This document shows, piece after piece, positions 1 through 9,251 of a DNA stretch of 64,000 nt. Positions within the stretch are counted from its first letter, which is position 1, and every line of letters starts with the position of its first letter. Position numbers and translations under genes: made by a program. The notes beneath the pieces are model-generated. The model saw only the letters and a program-made list of their open reading frames with translations, was not told the DNA's origin and did no database searches. This DNA comes from Betaproteobacteria bacterium (GTDB lineage Bacteria > Pseudomonadota > Gammaproteobacteria > Burkholderiales > SG8-41), in NCBI GenBank assembly GCA_021732605.1, contig JAKFUS010000040.1, forward strand, positions 1-64,000. The letters are read 5' to 3'.

Positions 1-1177
1 CAACCAGGCGACCGGTGGGCGCGCCACCAACCAGACCGACGTGGCCATGACCAAAGGCGTAATGCACATTGCTGAAACGCGTCGCCGCGCCGATCACCGG
101 CGTCGAATCCGGCATCGACGGCCGGCGCCCCATCCATTTCGTCGCATCGACATTGCTGATACCGGGAAACATGCGCTGCATCAGCTTGCCCAGCACATCA
201 GCGCGCGCATAGTTTGGCACCGCGTCTATACCCGAAAATTCGCTCTGCCCGGCGATGCGCAGCCCCATTTCCATCGGCGTCACAAAACATTTCTGTTCCG
301 GCAGCATCACCGGCATCGGCAACTGGAAACGCGGATCGGAATAGGTAATGTGATAACCGCGCTCCGCCTCCAGCGGCACCACATCACCCAGCTGCGCGCT
401 GAACTCATTGGAATGCGCGCCGGCGCAGATCACCAGATGTTCCACCGGCAGGTTGCCAGCATCGGTGCGCAATGCCCGCGGCCCGTTTGGCCCAACATCA
501 ATACTCAGCACCTTGCGCTGCAGGATGGTGCCGCCGTCGCGTTCGAACTGCGCCGCCAGCGATTTGGTCAGTCGTTCGGGATTGGCGCACCAGCCGTGGT
601 CATGCAGGAACAGGCCTACTTCGTAATCGCCGTGCAGACCGGGTAAACGGCGCTTGACCTCCGCCGCATCCAGTTCATCAATCACCACGCCACGGTCGCG
701 CCGCAGTTTCCAGCCCAGCGCATCGCCCGCATACGCGCGGCGCGAGGAATACACCACCATGTAACCGCTTTTGTGGATCAAATCTTCAACACCGGCGTTT
801 TTGACCAGCGGCGCATAGGCATCAAAGGTCTGACCAAGCAGCGCGCGCAACCCGTCGGCAATTTTTTCCACCCGATTGACATCCGCGGCCGCAACAAACT
901 TCATCAGCCACGGCAGCGCCTGCGGCAGGTAGGACCAGCGCAAGGCCAGCGGTCCCAGCGGATCGAGCAGATAACCGGGCACCTGGGACAGAATCCCGGG
1001 CATCGCAATCGGCACACAGGATCCGGGACTGAGAATGCCGGCATTGCCGAAAGAGCAATATTCCCCGGGCGGTCGTTGATCGACGACAGTGACTTGGTGG
1101 CCATCCCGACGCAGATAACTGGCGGTGGTGATGCCGACGATGCCGGCACCGATGACGGTGATGTTCTTCGCTTCCAT
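1..1177 (-). CDS. FAD-dependent oxidoreductase, D-amino-acid dehydrogenase (DadA)-like, partial (C-terminus off the left edge)
   Basis: Reverse-strand translation from the ATG at 1177 reads MEAKNITVIGAGIVGITTASYLRRDGHQVTVVDQRPPGEYCSFGNAGILSPGSC..., with a Rossmann GxGxxG. The frame stays open to base 1. It is absent from the ORF track because it has no stop in the window. Confidence 0.85.
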   Translation of the reverse strand, partial: MEAKNITVIGAGIVGITTASYLRRDGHQVTVVDQRPPGEYCSFGNAGILSPGSCVPIAMPGILSQVPGYLLDPLGPLALRWSYLPQALPWLMKFVAAADVNRVEKIADGLRALLGQTFDAYAPLVKNAGVEDLIHKSGYMVVYSSRRAYAGDALGWKLRRDRGVVIDELDAAEVKRRLPGLHGDYEVGLFLHDHGWCANPERLTKSLAAQFERDGGTILQRKVLSIDVGPNGPRALRTDAGNLPVEHLVICAGAHSNEFSAQLGDVVPLEAERGYHITYSDPRFQLPMPVMLPEQKCFVTPMEMGLRIAGQSEFSGIDAVPNYARADVLGKLMQRMFPGISNVDATKWMGRRPSMPDSTPVIGAATRFSNVHYAFGHGHVGLVGGAPTGRLV

Positions 1178-1255
1178 GGGCTGGCAGGATTATAGCCAGC
1201 TATGGGCGGCGGTTTGGCGGGCGTCCGTGACCGGTGGTAAAATCCGCGCCGGCTG

Positions 1256-1330
1256 GGGCGGTTAACTCAGCGGTAGAGTGCCACCTTCACACGGTGGAAG
1301 CCACTGGTTCGATCCCAGTACCGCCCACCA
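1256..1330 (+). tRNA. tRNA-Val (anticodon CAC), CCA encoded
   Basis: Acceptor GGGCGGT/ACCGCCC, D stem ACTC/GAGT, anticodon stem-loop CCACC-TTCACAC-GGTGG, T stem ACTGG-TTCGATC-CCAGT, CCA end. Confidence 0.95.
1305..1327 (+). repeat. Direct repeat copy 1 (3' part of tRNA-Val), candidate attL core
   Basis: TGGTTCGATCCCAGTACCGCCCA recurs at 17712-17734 with one mismatch. Confidence 0.75.
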
Positions 1331-1469
1331 TCAAATTCAACTAGTGCTTGCCGCAGCGGCGACACTTGCAACGACCACCGGCCAGTTGATAGCCACCATG
1401 ATTACATTCATGGACGTTTCCTCTCCAGACAAGTTTAAATCTGGTCCAGTTAGCTAGGAATTACCAAAA

Positions 1470-4400
1470 TCATAACCACACCGCCGCGAGCAGCTTCACA
1501 ACGCCAGGCGGAATCACTACCTTCGGCCCGCGCTTGGGTTCGTGTATCACGCGACTCAAGTCTGATGTCGCAAAGAAAACCTCGCCGATTGGAGAGGCAT
1601 CTGCAACGTAGGGCTTACCGGTAATATCAAACCCTCTGAAAAACTGGTTGCCTCCAACCGTTGAAAAGCCAGAGGTTCGCCTGGAAATCGCATCCTGCAT
1701 ACGATCCGTCAGCGCCCGATCGACAACCACTCTGCCTCCCGGGCTTGGTGGAGGGTTCAACGGAAAACTGAACGGCGGCGCCGGTGATAGGCCCTCGTAA
1801 AAGTAATCCCAGGTGCTATTGGGCGGAGAGAACACCACGGGATCATTCGAGGGCTGACTCATCGCCGCATGAGCAAGTGACGCGTCGCTAAACACCTGTT
1901 CGGTTTCGACGGACAATATATCGCTGGATTCACCCTTCCTCAGTACATAGGTCCAACGGCATGCACCGTCAGCGCTTGTTGAACTTAATACTGCAGTGGT
2001 CGACTGAAAGGACTGCTTTACGCGATTACGCTCAATACTGCGGTAACTGCGCAGTGCCCCGTTAAAGTAATCGATATTCCGACGCTCCTCAATGTCACCC
2101 CCGCGCTCAAAAACACGACCTGTGGTGGTCATTGTTCCCGTGATCGTTCTGGGTGGTGATTCGCAGGCCGCAGTGGTACTGACTGAGCCAGTAATCACCG
2201 GCGACACCTGATTGATCAAAACATTACTCACGAAAGGGCTCTGACCGGTTTGCGTGAAGGCCACTGACGGCACTTCGGCCAGGGTGATCCTCAAATCGTA
2301 GTGCTCTTTTAAAGTTGAATTTCCTGAGGAAATCGACTTGCTGAATCCGCTCACCGTCAATCCGTCCCCGGACACGTAAGCCAGTCCCTGCGGAAGAATG
2401 GTATAGGTCTGGGTGCCCGGCACCGCAGGTAGGGCAATCGTGCCAGAAGTAGTTTGCGGGCTGCCCGCAACGTCCTTGAAGGCTCTCGTGTATGCCAATG
2501 TCGCGGTAGCAGGGTCGAATTGTGGAACAATCGCCCGAAACTGGAACTCGCCGATCTGGGGATTGACCGACTTCGCGGTCCACGCCACGCCGCCGACGCT
2601 CTCAAACGAGTTGGTGGCAGCGCTCTTCACCCAGCTGGTCGCCAAATCCCCGAACTGCGGGACGCCAACAGTCGTTGCCAGCACGTCATAGGAAAAACCG
2701 GACAAATGTTCAGTGAACGCCACTTGCTTGGTGATATAGCCTTTGGCAAGTGCCGGGAAAATCTGCGGGATTACAATCTCGCGCAGCGGGTGGAATTCCG
2801 GGAAATTAACAATCCGGGTGCCGGACTGGTCCGCCCGAAAGCTCACGCGCTGACCCGCCGCGTTGGCGCCGATCAAATACAGAACACCGTTATACGGCGT
2901 AACGACCGCCTTGGCGGCAACAGCCCCGATAATCCCGTTCGCAGCGTCTTCCCGCTCCTCCCCCATGTTGCCGTTGAACACCAGCATGTATTCATTAACC
3001 ACTTTGGGTGACAGCGGCGATTCATCGTTTACAGGTGCGACGAACGAAACCGGTGCGCTCCGGTTGGCATTCGACGCCGCGGAATCAAGCGCAGCAACAG
3101 TCAGGCGCCACGCATTGGGGGTATTGGGGTCACGGCTCGGATCAGCCGGATCGACAGCAACGGGATAACGGTTGCCATCTTTAGCGTCGTAATACAGTGC
3201 AAAGCGCCCGTTCATGGCCTCCGGGCCGAGGTTGATGATCCTGAACTTGGTTGAATCCTGCTCATCCTTCTTGAAGTCGAGCTTACCGCGGAAAAAGTAG
3301 TTGATCATCCCGGCGGAGTAGGCCACGGCGCGGGGGATGAGATGCTTGTACGCCTCATCGAAATTAAAGCGGTTTAAGGCAAATACCGGTTGCGCTCCTT
3401 GGACACGGAGCTGCTCGTCGAAAATCGATTCGCTGCTTGCCCTTGGATTAATCACCGACTTATCCAAGAAATTGTCCTTACCCGTAGTTTCGTAAAATGT
3501 GATCCGCTCCTCAGGCAACGCGGTCATCGAAGGTGGGCAAGGTGGGCTTAGATTCTGGCCGCTGCAAATCTCTTTAACTTTGGGCTCGGTTTTCTTGATT
3601 GGATCGAACACAGGCAACGCGAAGTTAAGAGGGGTGTCGAAATTGGTACCAGCGGAAACGAAATTACGATTGGTAAACTCAGCGAGCCCCTTGCCGTTTT
3701 CCGGTGCGTTTGTCCCGGGCGTCTCGGTGTGCCAGAAACGACGCGGGTTATTGAATACGGAAGTAAAAGCGGATCCGGTAATGTCGTAACCGACAAAACC
3801 GGGGTTCACGGGCAGCGCGCCAGTTATATTCCCTAGGTCGCGGGTCCATAACTCGTAAAAACTTGGCGCATGAGCATTAAGCGGGATGCAAACAAGCTTG
3901 TCGCAATGCACATCGTTTCGGACATGCTGCGGCTGCGCCATATCCTGCAAATGATGCACAACTTGACCCAGGGTTTGGAACACCAAGCCGAACGTTTTTT
4001 CGCGATCTGCAGCGCCTTGTTTGGTAAGTGCGTCGAACAGATATTGCCGTGCGTCTCCGTAGGAAAACTTCTGATCGGAAATCCTTCCGCGCGGCGCCAA
4101 CGCCCAGTCCGGTGAGGACGTTTGTGCTGGAATAAACGGGGCTCTGCTTAACCCCTCGCCGGTTACAGGGTTGTAAAAGTGAAACCTGACCCGCACCTCG
4201 AGAGGCAGCAGCGATACGTTGTCCTCGAAGTCAGCGCCATCCTGGAGAAGCTCTAAAATTGATCTCGACGTATTTTTCGAATTGGGGAACCGTTGCGCAT
4301 TAATTGCCTTGTCGATACCCAGGTTTTTCAGCACCGCAGAATCCAGTTGAAGCGCTGATTGATTTGCTGCTGCCTCTGTCAAAACCCGATGCGTAACTTC

Positions 4401-4475
4401 TTGATAGGCATTCACCTGAGACACCAACCCTGTCAGGAAAAATGCGGGCACAACCCAATGGCGTAGCTTAGTCAT
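1470..4475 (-). CDS. Large exported protein with zinc-dependent phospholipase C / S1-P1 nuclease-like N-terminal domain
   Basis: 1001 aa ORF with signal peptide MTKLRHWVVPAFFLTGLVSQVNA. Motif LGQVVHHLQDMAQPQHVRND resembles the HxxxDxxxPxH metal-binding signature of that superfamily. Confidence 0.7.
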   Translation of the reverse strand: MTKLRHWVVPAFFLTGLVSQVNAYQEVTHRVLTEAAANQSALQLDSAVLKNLGIDKAINAQRFPNSKNTSRSILELLQDGADFEDNVSLLPLEVRVRFHFYNPVTGEGLSRAPFIPAQTSSPDWALAPRGRISDQKFSYGDARQYLFDALTKQGAADREKTFGLVFQTLGQVVHHLQDMAQPQHVRNDVHCDKLVCIPLNAHAPSFYELWTRDLGNITGALPVNPGFVGYDITGSAFTSVFNNPRRFWHTETPGTNAPENGKGLAEFTNRNFVSAGTNFDTPLNFALPVFDPIKKTEPKVKEICSGQNLSPPCPPSMTALPEERITFYETTGKDNFLDKSVINPRASSESIFDEQLRVQGAQPVFALNRFNFDEAYKHLIPRAVAYSAGMINYFFRGKLDFKKDEQDSTKFRIINLGPEAMNGRFALYYDAKDGNRYPVAVDPADPSRDPNTPNAWRLTVAALDSAASNANRSAPVSFVAPVNDESPLSPKVVNEYMLVFNGNMGEEREDAANGIIGAVAAKAVVTPYNGVLYLIGANAAGQRVSFRADQSGTRIVNFPEFHPLREIVIPQIFPALAKGYITKQVAFTEHLSGFSYDVLATTVGVPQFGDLATSWVKSAATNSFESVGGVAWTAKSVNPQIGEFQFRAIVPQFDPATATLAYTRAFKDVAGSPQTTSGTIALPAVPGTQTYTILPQGLAYVSGDGLTVSGFSKSISSGNSTLKEHYDLRITLAEVPSVAFTQTGQSPFVSNVLINQVSPVITGSVSTTAACESPPRTITGTMTTTGRVFERGGDIEERRNIDYFNGALRSYRSIERNRVKQSFQSTTAVLSSTSADGACRWTYVLRKGESSDILSVETEQVFSDASLAHAAMSQPSNDPVVFSPPNSTWDYFYEGLSPAPPFSFPLNPPPSPGGRVVVDRALTDRMQDAISRRTSGFSTVGGNQFFRGFDITGKPYVADASPIGEVFFATSDLSRVIHEPKRGPKVVIPPGVVKLLAAVWL

Positions 4476-5161
4476 GGTTTGAGCAATTCGTTAATCGATC
4501 CACAGTTCGCTGCCTTGAGATTCGCGTCGTTCGCACGAAGGCTTCCAACCACTGAACTTGGGTTTCCTCCAGCACGACGGAATTCAGCATATTGGGCATC
4601 AATTGCTTTGAGCATCTGTGGAAAAGACTCCCACCCACAGGGTGCGCCACCATCGTGACCGACCATCCAGAGAGAACTGTTTAGCGAGTTCAGGGATCGT
4701 TCGTAGTCTTGCAACGCCCCTTTAAACCGTTCCAGCTTGAGTGTCTTTTTGTTGTAAAAGAAAGTGGAAGTGCCATATGTCTGCCAGTAAAAATTGGGAA
4801 ATCCTCCCGCTCGATAGCCAGACTTGAATAACAACAACCGCGGGGAATTACCGCCCTTGTTGCCCATAGTCAAAATCACTTTCGGCCCCCAAGCTGGAAA
4901 GGAGTAGCGTCCGTTCTGGTCGGTTACGGTCTCGAATATCTGAACCTGTTCGATGGGTCTCCCGTTGATGCTGTTCTCGATGTCCCAATTTGCAACGACG
5001 TTCACACCTTCGAGCGGCTTGTTCGTCTCGGCGTCCACCACCCAACCCTCAATGGCCTCAGCGCGATAGGTTGCACACCCCCCCATGGGAATCGTGAGCA
5101 GTGCTGCGCATAACACGAGCAGCCGCGTCAGGTGTATCTGCAATTTCGCGTGATTTTTCAT
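4472..5161 (-). CDS. Putative lipoprotein with carboxypeptidase-regulatory-like domain
   Basis: Start adjusted to MKNHAKLQIHLTRLLVLCAALLTIPMGGCATYRAE (lipobox). EGWVVDAETNKPLEGVNVVANWD is typical of the regulatory-like beta-sandwich fold. The stop overlaps the next start by 4 nt. Confidence 0.65.
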   Translation of the reverse strand: MKNHAKLQIHLTRLLVLCAALLTIPMGGCATYRAEAIEGWVVDAETNKPLEGVNVVANWDIENSINGRPIEQVQIFETVTDQNGRYSFPAWGPKVILTMGNKGGNSPRLLLFKSGYRAGGFPNFYWQTYGTSTFFYNKKTLKLERFKGALQDYERSLNSLNSSLWMVGHDGGAPCGWESFPQMLKAIDAQYAEFRRAGGNPSSVVGSLRANDANLKAANCGSINELLKP

Positions 5162-5174
5162 ATATTTTTCAGAC

Positions 5175-7532
5175 CTACATTGTGTCCAGACGCCAAACGC
5201 CATCTGCATCGCGGATGAAATAGATCAGAAACACTCTAAGCGACCCGTCCGAAGCTGGTTTTGTTACTACATACTCTCCGACCGTATCCGTGACGAGGCC
5301 GGGTTGCGGTGCAGATACTGAGGCAGCAACCGCCGGCAACGAAGACAGCAAAGCGTCGAACACCCGCCCGTAGCGGGCCTGAGCAGACGACGACAGGAAC
5401 TGCATCGCCTTCACCTTATCCCGCGCCGCCAGCGCCCCCGCAAACCCCTGCCACAGGGCTCTCAGCTGCTGATCCAGCACCGCAGGGTCCTGCACCACGA
5501 TCTGGAGGGTTTGCGTTGTCGGGATTCCCGCGCTATCCGTGATCACGAATCGCGCAGGATAGATGCCCAACTGGTTGTAGGTGAATTCAATCGGCGCGGC
5601 CGGATTCGTCGTCGTAAAATCAATCGTCCCATTCCCATCAAAATCCGCCTCGATCCGCTGCACCGTGAGCGCGGTGCTGACGGTAAATTTCACCTTGAGC
5701 GGCGCGATGCCTGAAACGGGTTCGGCGCTGACCTCAACTGCAGCCGGGCCTGTACTGGTCACATTGATGCTCTGTTGCGCGCTGGCCCCATCGAGCGCCT
5801 GTGCTGCTACCGTCAACGTATTGGGGCCAGGCTGCAGGGGCACTGTGGCATAGAAGCGCCCGCCTTCGACGACTGCCACCACGCCATTGACCGTGACACC
5901 GGTATTCGCCGGCCCTTGCACCGTCCCTCTCACCAACACGGTAGAACCTGCAATACTGGCCCCTGCCGTGGGACTGGCGACACTGATTGCAAGGTTAGCG
6001 AGTACCAGGGTGCGCTGCACCGTCGAGCGATTACCCGCCCGGTCAATCGCCGAAAGAACGAATACATTGGCTCCGGACTGCAGCGTGACCGGGAAGCTGA
6101 AACTCGCCCCTGTCTGTGTCAGGCCGCTGCTTTCCAGCACCACCGTCGCCAGCGGATCGTCAATGCTGCCCTGGATCACCACCTGTGGAATCTGGACAAT
6201 CGTACCGTCCGCGGGAATCACGGCGAGGAATTGCGGCGCGATGGTATCTATGCTGAATGCATTGGTGACGGTGTTTGACAGCAAACCGAAGCCGTTCTTC
6301 GCCTGCGCACTGAAGGCGTTGGCCCCTTCCGGCAGTCTCGCTGCTGGCGTGAAACTGGACTGACCGGTATTCGCGTCAAACACGAACTGTGCACCTACGG
6401 AGAGGCCGTTTAGCGTTGCCGTCAGTTGGTAACCGGCCAGGTATTCATTCGGGAATGTGCACGCCACACTGTTGCAGGCCACGCCATAGCCCAAGGTGAA
6501 CAACGGCCGTGGATTATTGGATAACGCATCCTGTAGCGGGCGCACCAGCGTCAGGGTCGGCTCCACCTTGAATACCGGCACCCCCAGCGCTTCGTCCCCG
6601 TCTCTCGCCGGAAAGCTGATCACGAACTCACCGGTATCGGTATAGCGACTGACTGCACGCTCCGTGCCCGCCCACAGCGAGCGGCTGACCGGGTCGAAGG
6701 CCAGTTTCTCCGGTTTACGCAGATTCCGTGACTCCAAATCCACCGTACGCACAAGGGTCCCAGCCCGCGAATACGCCAGCAAGGCTTCTTTCTGCGCTAC
6801 CCATACATTGCCGGTGAGCGGATCAAGCGCAAAGCCGGTGATATTGCGTTGCAGCCGGATGCGCAGGGGGGGATCAATCGGGTTCACCAGTTTGAGTTGT
6901 GCCAAGTCGTTGTCGTCCGCCAGCCAGATCACGCCACCCAGGCTGTCCACTTCGAAGTAACGGGCATCGCCGGCCAGATGACGTCCAAGCGTATAACTCG
7001 CCAGCAGGGTTCCTTGTGCATTGAAATGCCACAGGTTGCGCTTGCCCAACACCCATAGACTACGATCGAGCGCCACACGCAAGCGCCGAATCTCCCCGGG
7101 CGCAGAAAAATTGGTAATGAGTTGTCCCGCAAGCGTCAGGCGATAAATGCGCCGGTCGTCAGTGATCCACACGCCATCATCGGCGGGGTCGACATGCAGC
7201 CGGTCGACTTCATCAAGTCTGGGATTGAGATCGCGAACGCGGATTTCACGCTCCAGCACGCCTTCAGCGCTATAGCGCAAGAGCTTGCGGTCGCGCTTGT
7301 CGAGGGTCCATACGCCGCAATCAGCAGCATTCATCACCAGCCGATGAGGATTCCTCAGGGCAATGACGCGGGTCACCTGATTGGTGCTGGTCTGGACTTG
7401 CCGGATGGAATCGTCATCGGCGTACCAGACGCACGAATCGGCGATGGCAGGCAGACTCAGCACGCCAAATAGCGTCAGGGTTTGGAGAAAACGACTGCAG
7501 AATGAAGTGCCTTCCAACAAGGTGCGCGCCAT
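5175..7532 (-). CDS. Exported multidomain protein: beta-propeller (NHL-like) + Ig-like repeats + PKD-like domain
   Basis: Start adjusted to MARTLLEGTSFCSRFLQTLTLFGVLSLPAIADS. WxxDDxxxxxRL-type blade repeats, IDTIAPQF... Ig-like segments, and a PVSGIAPLKVKFTVSTA...DFDGNGTIDF PKD-like segment. Confidence 0.65.
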   Translation of the reverse strand: MARTLLEGTSFCSRFLQTLTLFGVLSLPAIADSCVWYADDDSIRQVQTSTNQVTRVIALRNPHRLVMNAADCGVWTLDKRDRKLLRYSAEGVLEREIRVRDLNPRLDEVDRLHVDPADDGVWITDDRRIYRLTLAGQLITNFSAPGEIRRLRVALDRSLWVLGKRNLWHFNAQGTLLASYTLGRHLAGDARYFEVDSLGGVIWLADDNDLAQLKLVNPIDPPLRIRLQRNITGFALDPLTGNVWVAQKEALLAYSRAGTLVRTVDLESRNLRKPEKLAFDPVSRSLWAGTERAVSRYTDTGEFVISFPARDGDEALGVPVFKVEPTLTLVRPLQDALSNNPRPLFTLGYGVACNSVACTFPNEYLAGYQLTATLNGLSVGAQFVFDANTGQSSFTPAARLPEGANAFSAQAKNGFGLLSNTVTNAFSIDTIAPQFLAVIPADGTIVQIPQVVIQGSIDDPLATVVLESSGLTQTGASFSFPVTLQSGANVFVLSAIDRAGNRSTVQRTLVLANLAISVASPTAGASIAGSTVLVRGTVQGPANTGVTVNGVVAVVEGGRFYATVPLQPGPNTLTVAAQALDGASAQQSINVTSTGPAAVEVSAEPVSGIAPLKVKFTVSTALTVQRIEADFDGNGTIDFTTTNPAAPIEFTYNQLGIYPARFVITDSAGIPTTQTLQIVVQDPAVLDQQLRALWQGFAGALAARDKVKAMQFLSSSAQARYGRVFDALLSSLPAVAASVSAPQPGLVTDTVGEYVVTKPASDGSLRVFLIYFIRDADGVWRLDTM

Positions 7533-7847
7533 CGCGATCCAACTTCTATGGCGCGAAAAACCCTGCTGCGAATAGTTTCGCAAGTCCCCTGCCCCTGTCA
7601 CGATTCCCACAAGCACCCCTTTGTTGTTTTAGCTCGTGTTGCGACGACTATCTGGAGTAGCCTGCCGCTCACTGCTTCCGACCCGCAGGCACCTCATGTA
7701 TAACTGCCTGATTCGCATTGGTAACACACCCAATGAAGTCGGGCAAACTTAACAAAGTGGTAGATTTTTTGAATGCGCCTCGTCCCAACCAATTGTTTTT
7801 AAAACAATATTTAAACGGGTACGGCCATAGCCCAGTATCGCCAACTA

Positions 7848-8558
7848 CTATTTTTTCGACACTCGCGCCAATCCATCATTCGGTTTCGGCACAACAGCAA
7901 CGGGGGCCTGCACATCCCGCAGCGGTTGAGTCAATGGCGCCGGTCTATCCACGATTGTCGATGTCGGCAAAGTCCCCAAAGTAGGCGGCGGCGTATTCGC
8001 AGGCAAAGCCAAACCTTCTGTGGATAATGCCGGCACAATGGCAATACTTACCTTATGTTTCAACGGTGGATAAATCAATTCAATCGCGCTATTACTGATT
8101 GATTCCACAACATAACCACCGTCGAGAGTGTCACCCGGGTTGATGGCGACTGGCGTGTCACCCTTTGACACAAACACCTGAGACTTGCTGTCTTGCAGCA
8201 ATTGCCCCGCAAAGCGATAAAGCATGGGAGGCGGCGGCGGTGGCGCTGCAACTATTTTTGGCGGCGGAAGTTGCCAGGATTGCAGACCGAAAAGCTCTAT
8301 CTTTGCATCGCCCAACGTCGCGCGTTCGGGCAATTCTCTCAAAATGCCGTTATGGTTGCCTTCTTGCTCCGCTACACGCTCTGTCGATAGGATGTTCACA
8401 CCCTTGGACTTACTGGCCAGAGACGCAAGCTGTGGCGAACCAGCAAGCTCATCAGGTGCAGGCGCGAATACTGCCAACCCCACCACACCAGCGAGGGTCA
8501 GGAACAACAACGCTTTCCGGTTTCGTGCGAGCACTTTTGGGACCGTAGAAAATTCCAC
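7848..8558 (-). CDS. GspC/PilP-like secretion system protein
   Basis: Single TM near the N-terminus (ALLFLTLAGVVGLAVFA), proline-rich linker, then RFAGQLLQDSKSQVFVSKGDTPVAINPGDTLDGGYVVESISNSAIELIYPP, resembling the PilP/GspC homology region. GTG start at 8558 proposed because the upstream ATG lies in a palindrome. Confidence 0.55.
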   Translation of the reverse strand: MEFSTVPKVLARNRKALLFLTLAGVVGLAVFAPAPDELAGSPQLASLASKSKGVNILSTERVAEQEGNHNGILRELPERATLGDAKIELFGLQSWQLPPPKIVAAPPPPPPMLYRFAGQLLQDSKSQVFVSKGDTPVAINPGDTLDGGYVVESISNSAIELIYPPLKHKVSIAIVPALSTEGLALPANTPPPTLGTLPTSTIVDRPAPLTQPLRDVQAPVAVVPKPNDGLARVSKK

Positions 8559-8607
8559 GAAAATGCCGCGCCGACTATGTAGTAGCCGGCGACAGCGTAT
8601 GCACATT

Positions 8608-8623
8608 GCATACAATTGTATGC
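8608..8623. promoter_or_regulatory. Perfect 16-bp palindrome GCATACAATTGTATGC in the divergent promoter region
   Basis: Self-reverse-complementary; located between the divergent GspC-like gene and the gspG-led operon. Confidence 0.5.
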
Positions 8624-8790
8624 TCGCGACAGCCTAACATTACGTCTATTGCGAAAGCTAGCACCGCGCACCGTAGCAGCTATACTAATAATGCCTTCGC
8701 TCAAGTTCACGCCGCCTGATCAACATATTCTCCTCCACACATTTAGTAGTGCGGTAGACAAAATAGTCCTTCCCAGAATAAATTCTGCAT

Positions 8791-9237
8791 ATGAAAAATA
8801 GAATGCGGTTACTGACCCCCTCGGTAAATTGCCGAGCAGGCGGAGGATTTACACTCCTCGAATTGCTGGTAGTTGTTGCCATCATCGGCCTGTTGATGGG
8901 CTATGTGGGGCCCCGTTACTTTAGCCAGATTGGAAAGTCTGAAATCAGCGTCGCCAAAGCACAGATCGACGCGCTGGAAAAAGCGCTTGATCAGTACCGG
9001 CTTGATACCGGTCACTATCCCGCCACCGAACCGGGATTGGCCGCACTGGTGAAGCGTCCTGCCAATGAACCAAAGTGGAACGGGCCTTATCTCAAAAAAG
9101 AAGTGCCATTTGATCCCTGGGGCAAGGCATACATATACAAAATCCCCGGAGAACACGGGGACTATGACCTGATTTCATATGGCCAAGATGGTCAACCTGG
9201 CGGTACCGGCGAGAACGCCGACGTAACCAATCGCTGA
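8791..9237 (+). CDS. gspG: Type II secretion major pseudopilin GspG-like
   Basis: Type III signal GG/FTLLELLVVVAIIGLL. C-terminal DPWGKAYIYKIPGEHGDYDLISYGQDGQPGGTGENADV is the classical GspG calcium-site region. Confidence 0.9.
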   Translation: MKNRMRLLTPSVNCRAGGGFTLLELLVVVAIIGLLMGYVGPRYFSQIGKSEISVAKAQIDALEKALDQYRLDTGHYPATEPGLAALVKRPANEPKWNGPYLKKEVPFDPWGKAYIYKIPGEHGDYDLISYGQDGQPGGTGENADVTNR

Positions 9238-9251
9238 AGCGCCATCGTCTC

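Noticed and set aside
41-646. 201 aa + strand ORF and other + ORFs in 41-1195
   Set aside because: They are antisense shadows of the DadA-like gene on the minus strand, which is open from 1177 off the left edge and has clear family motifs.
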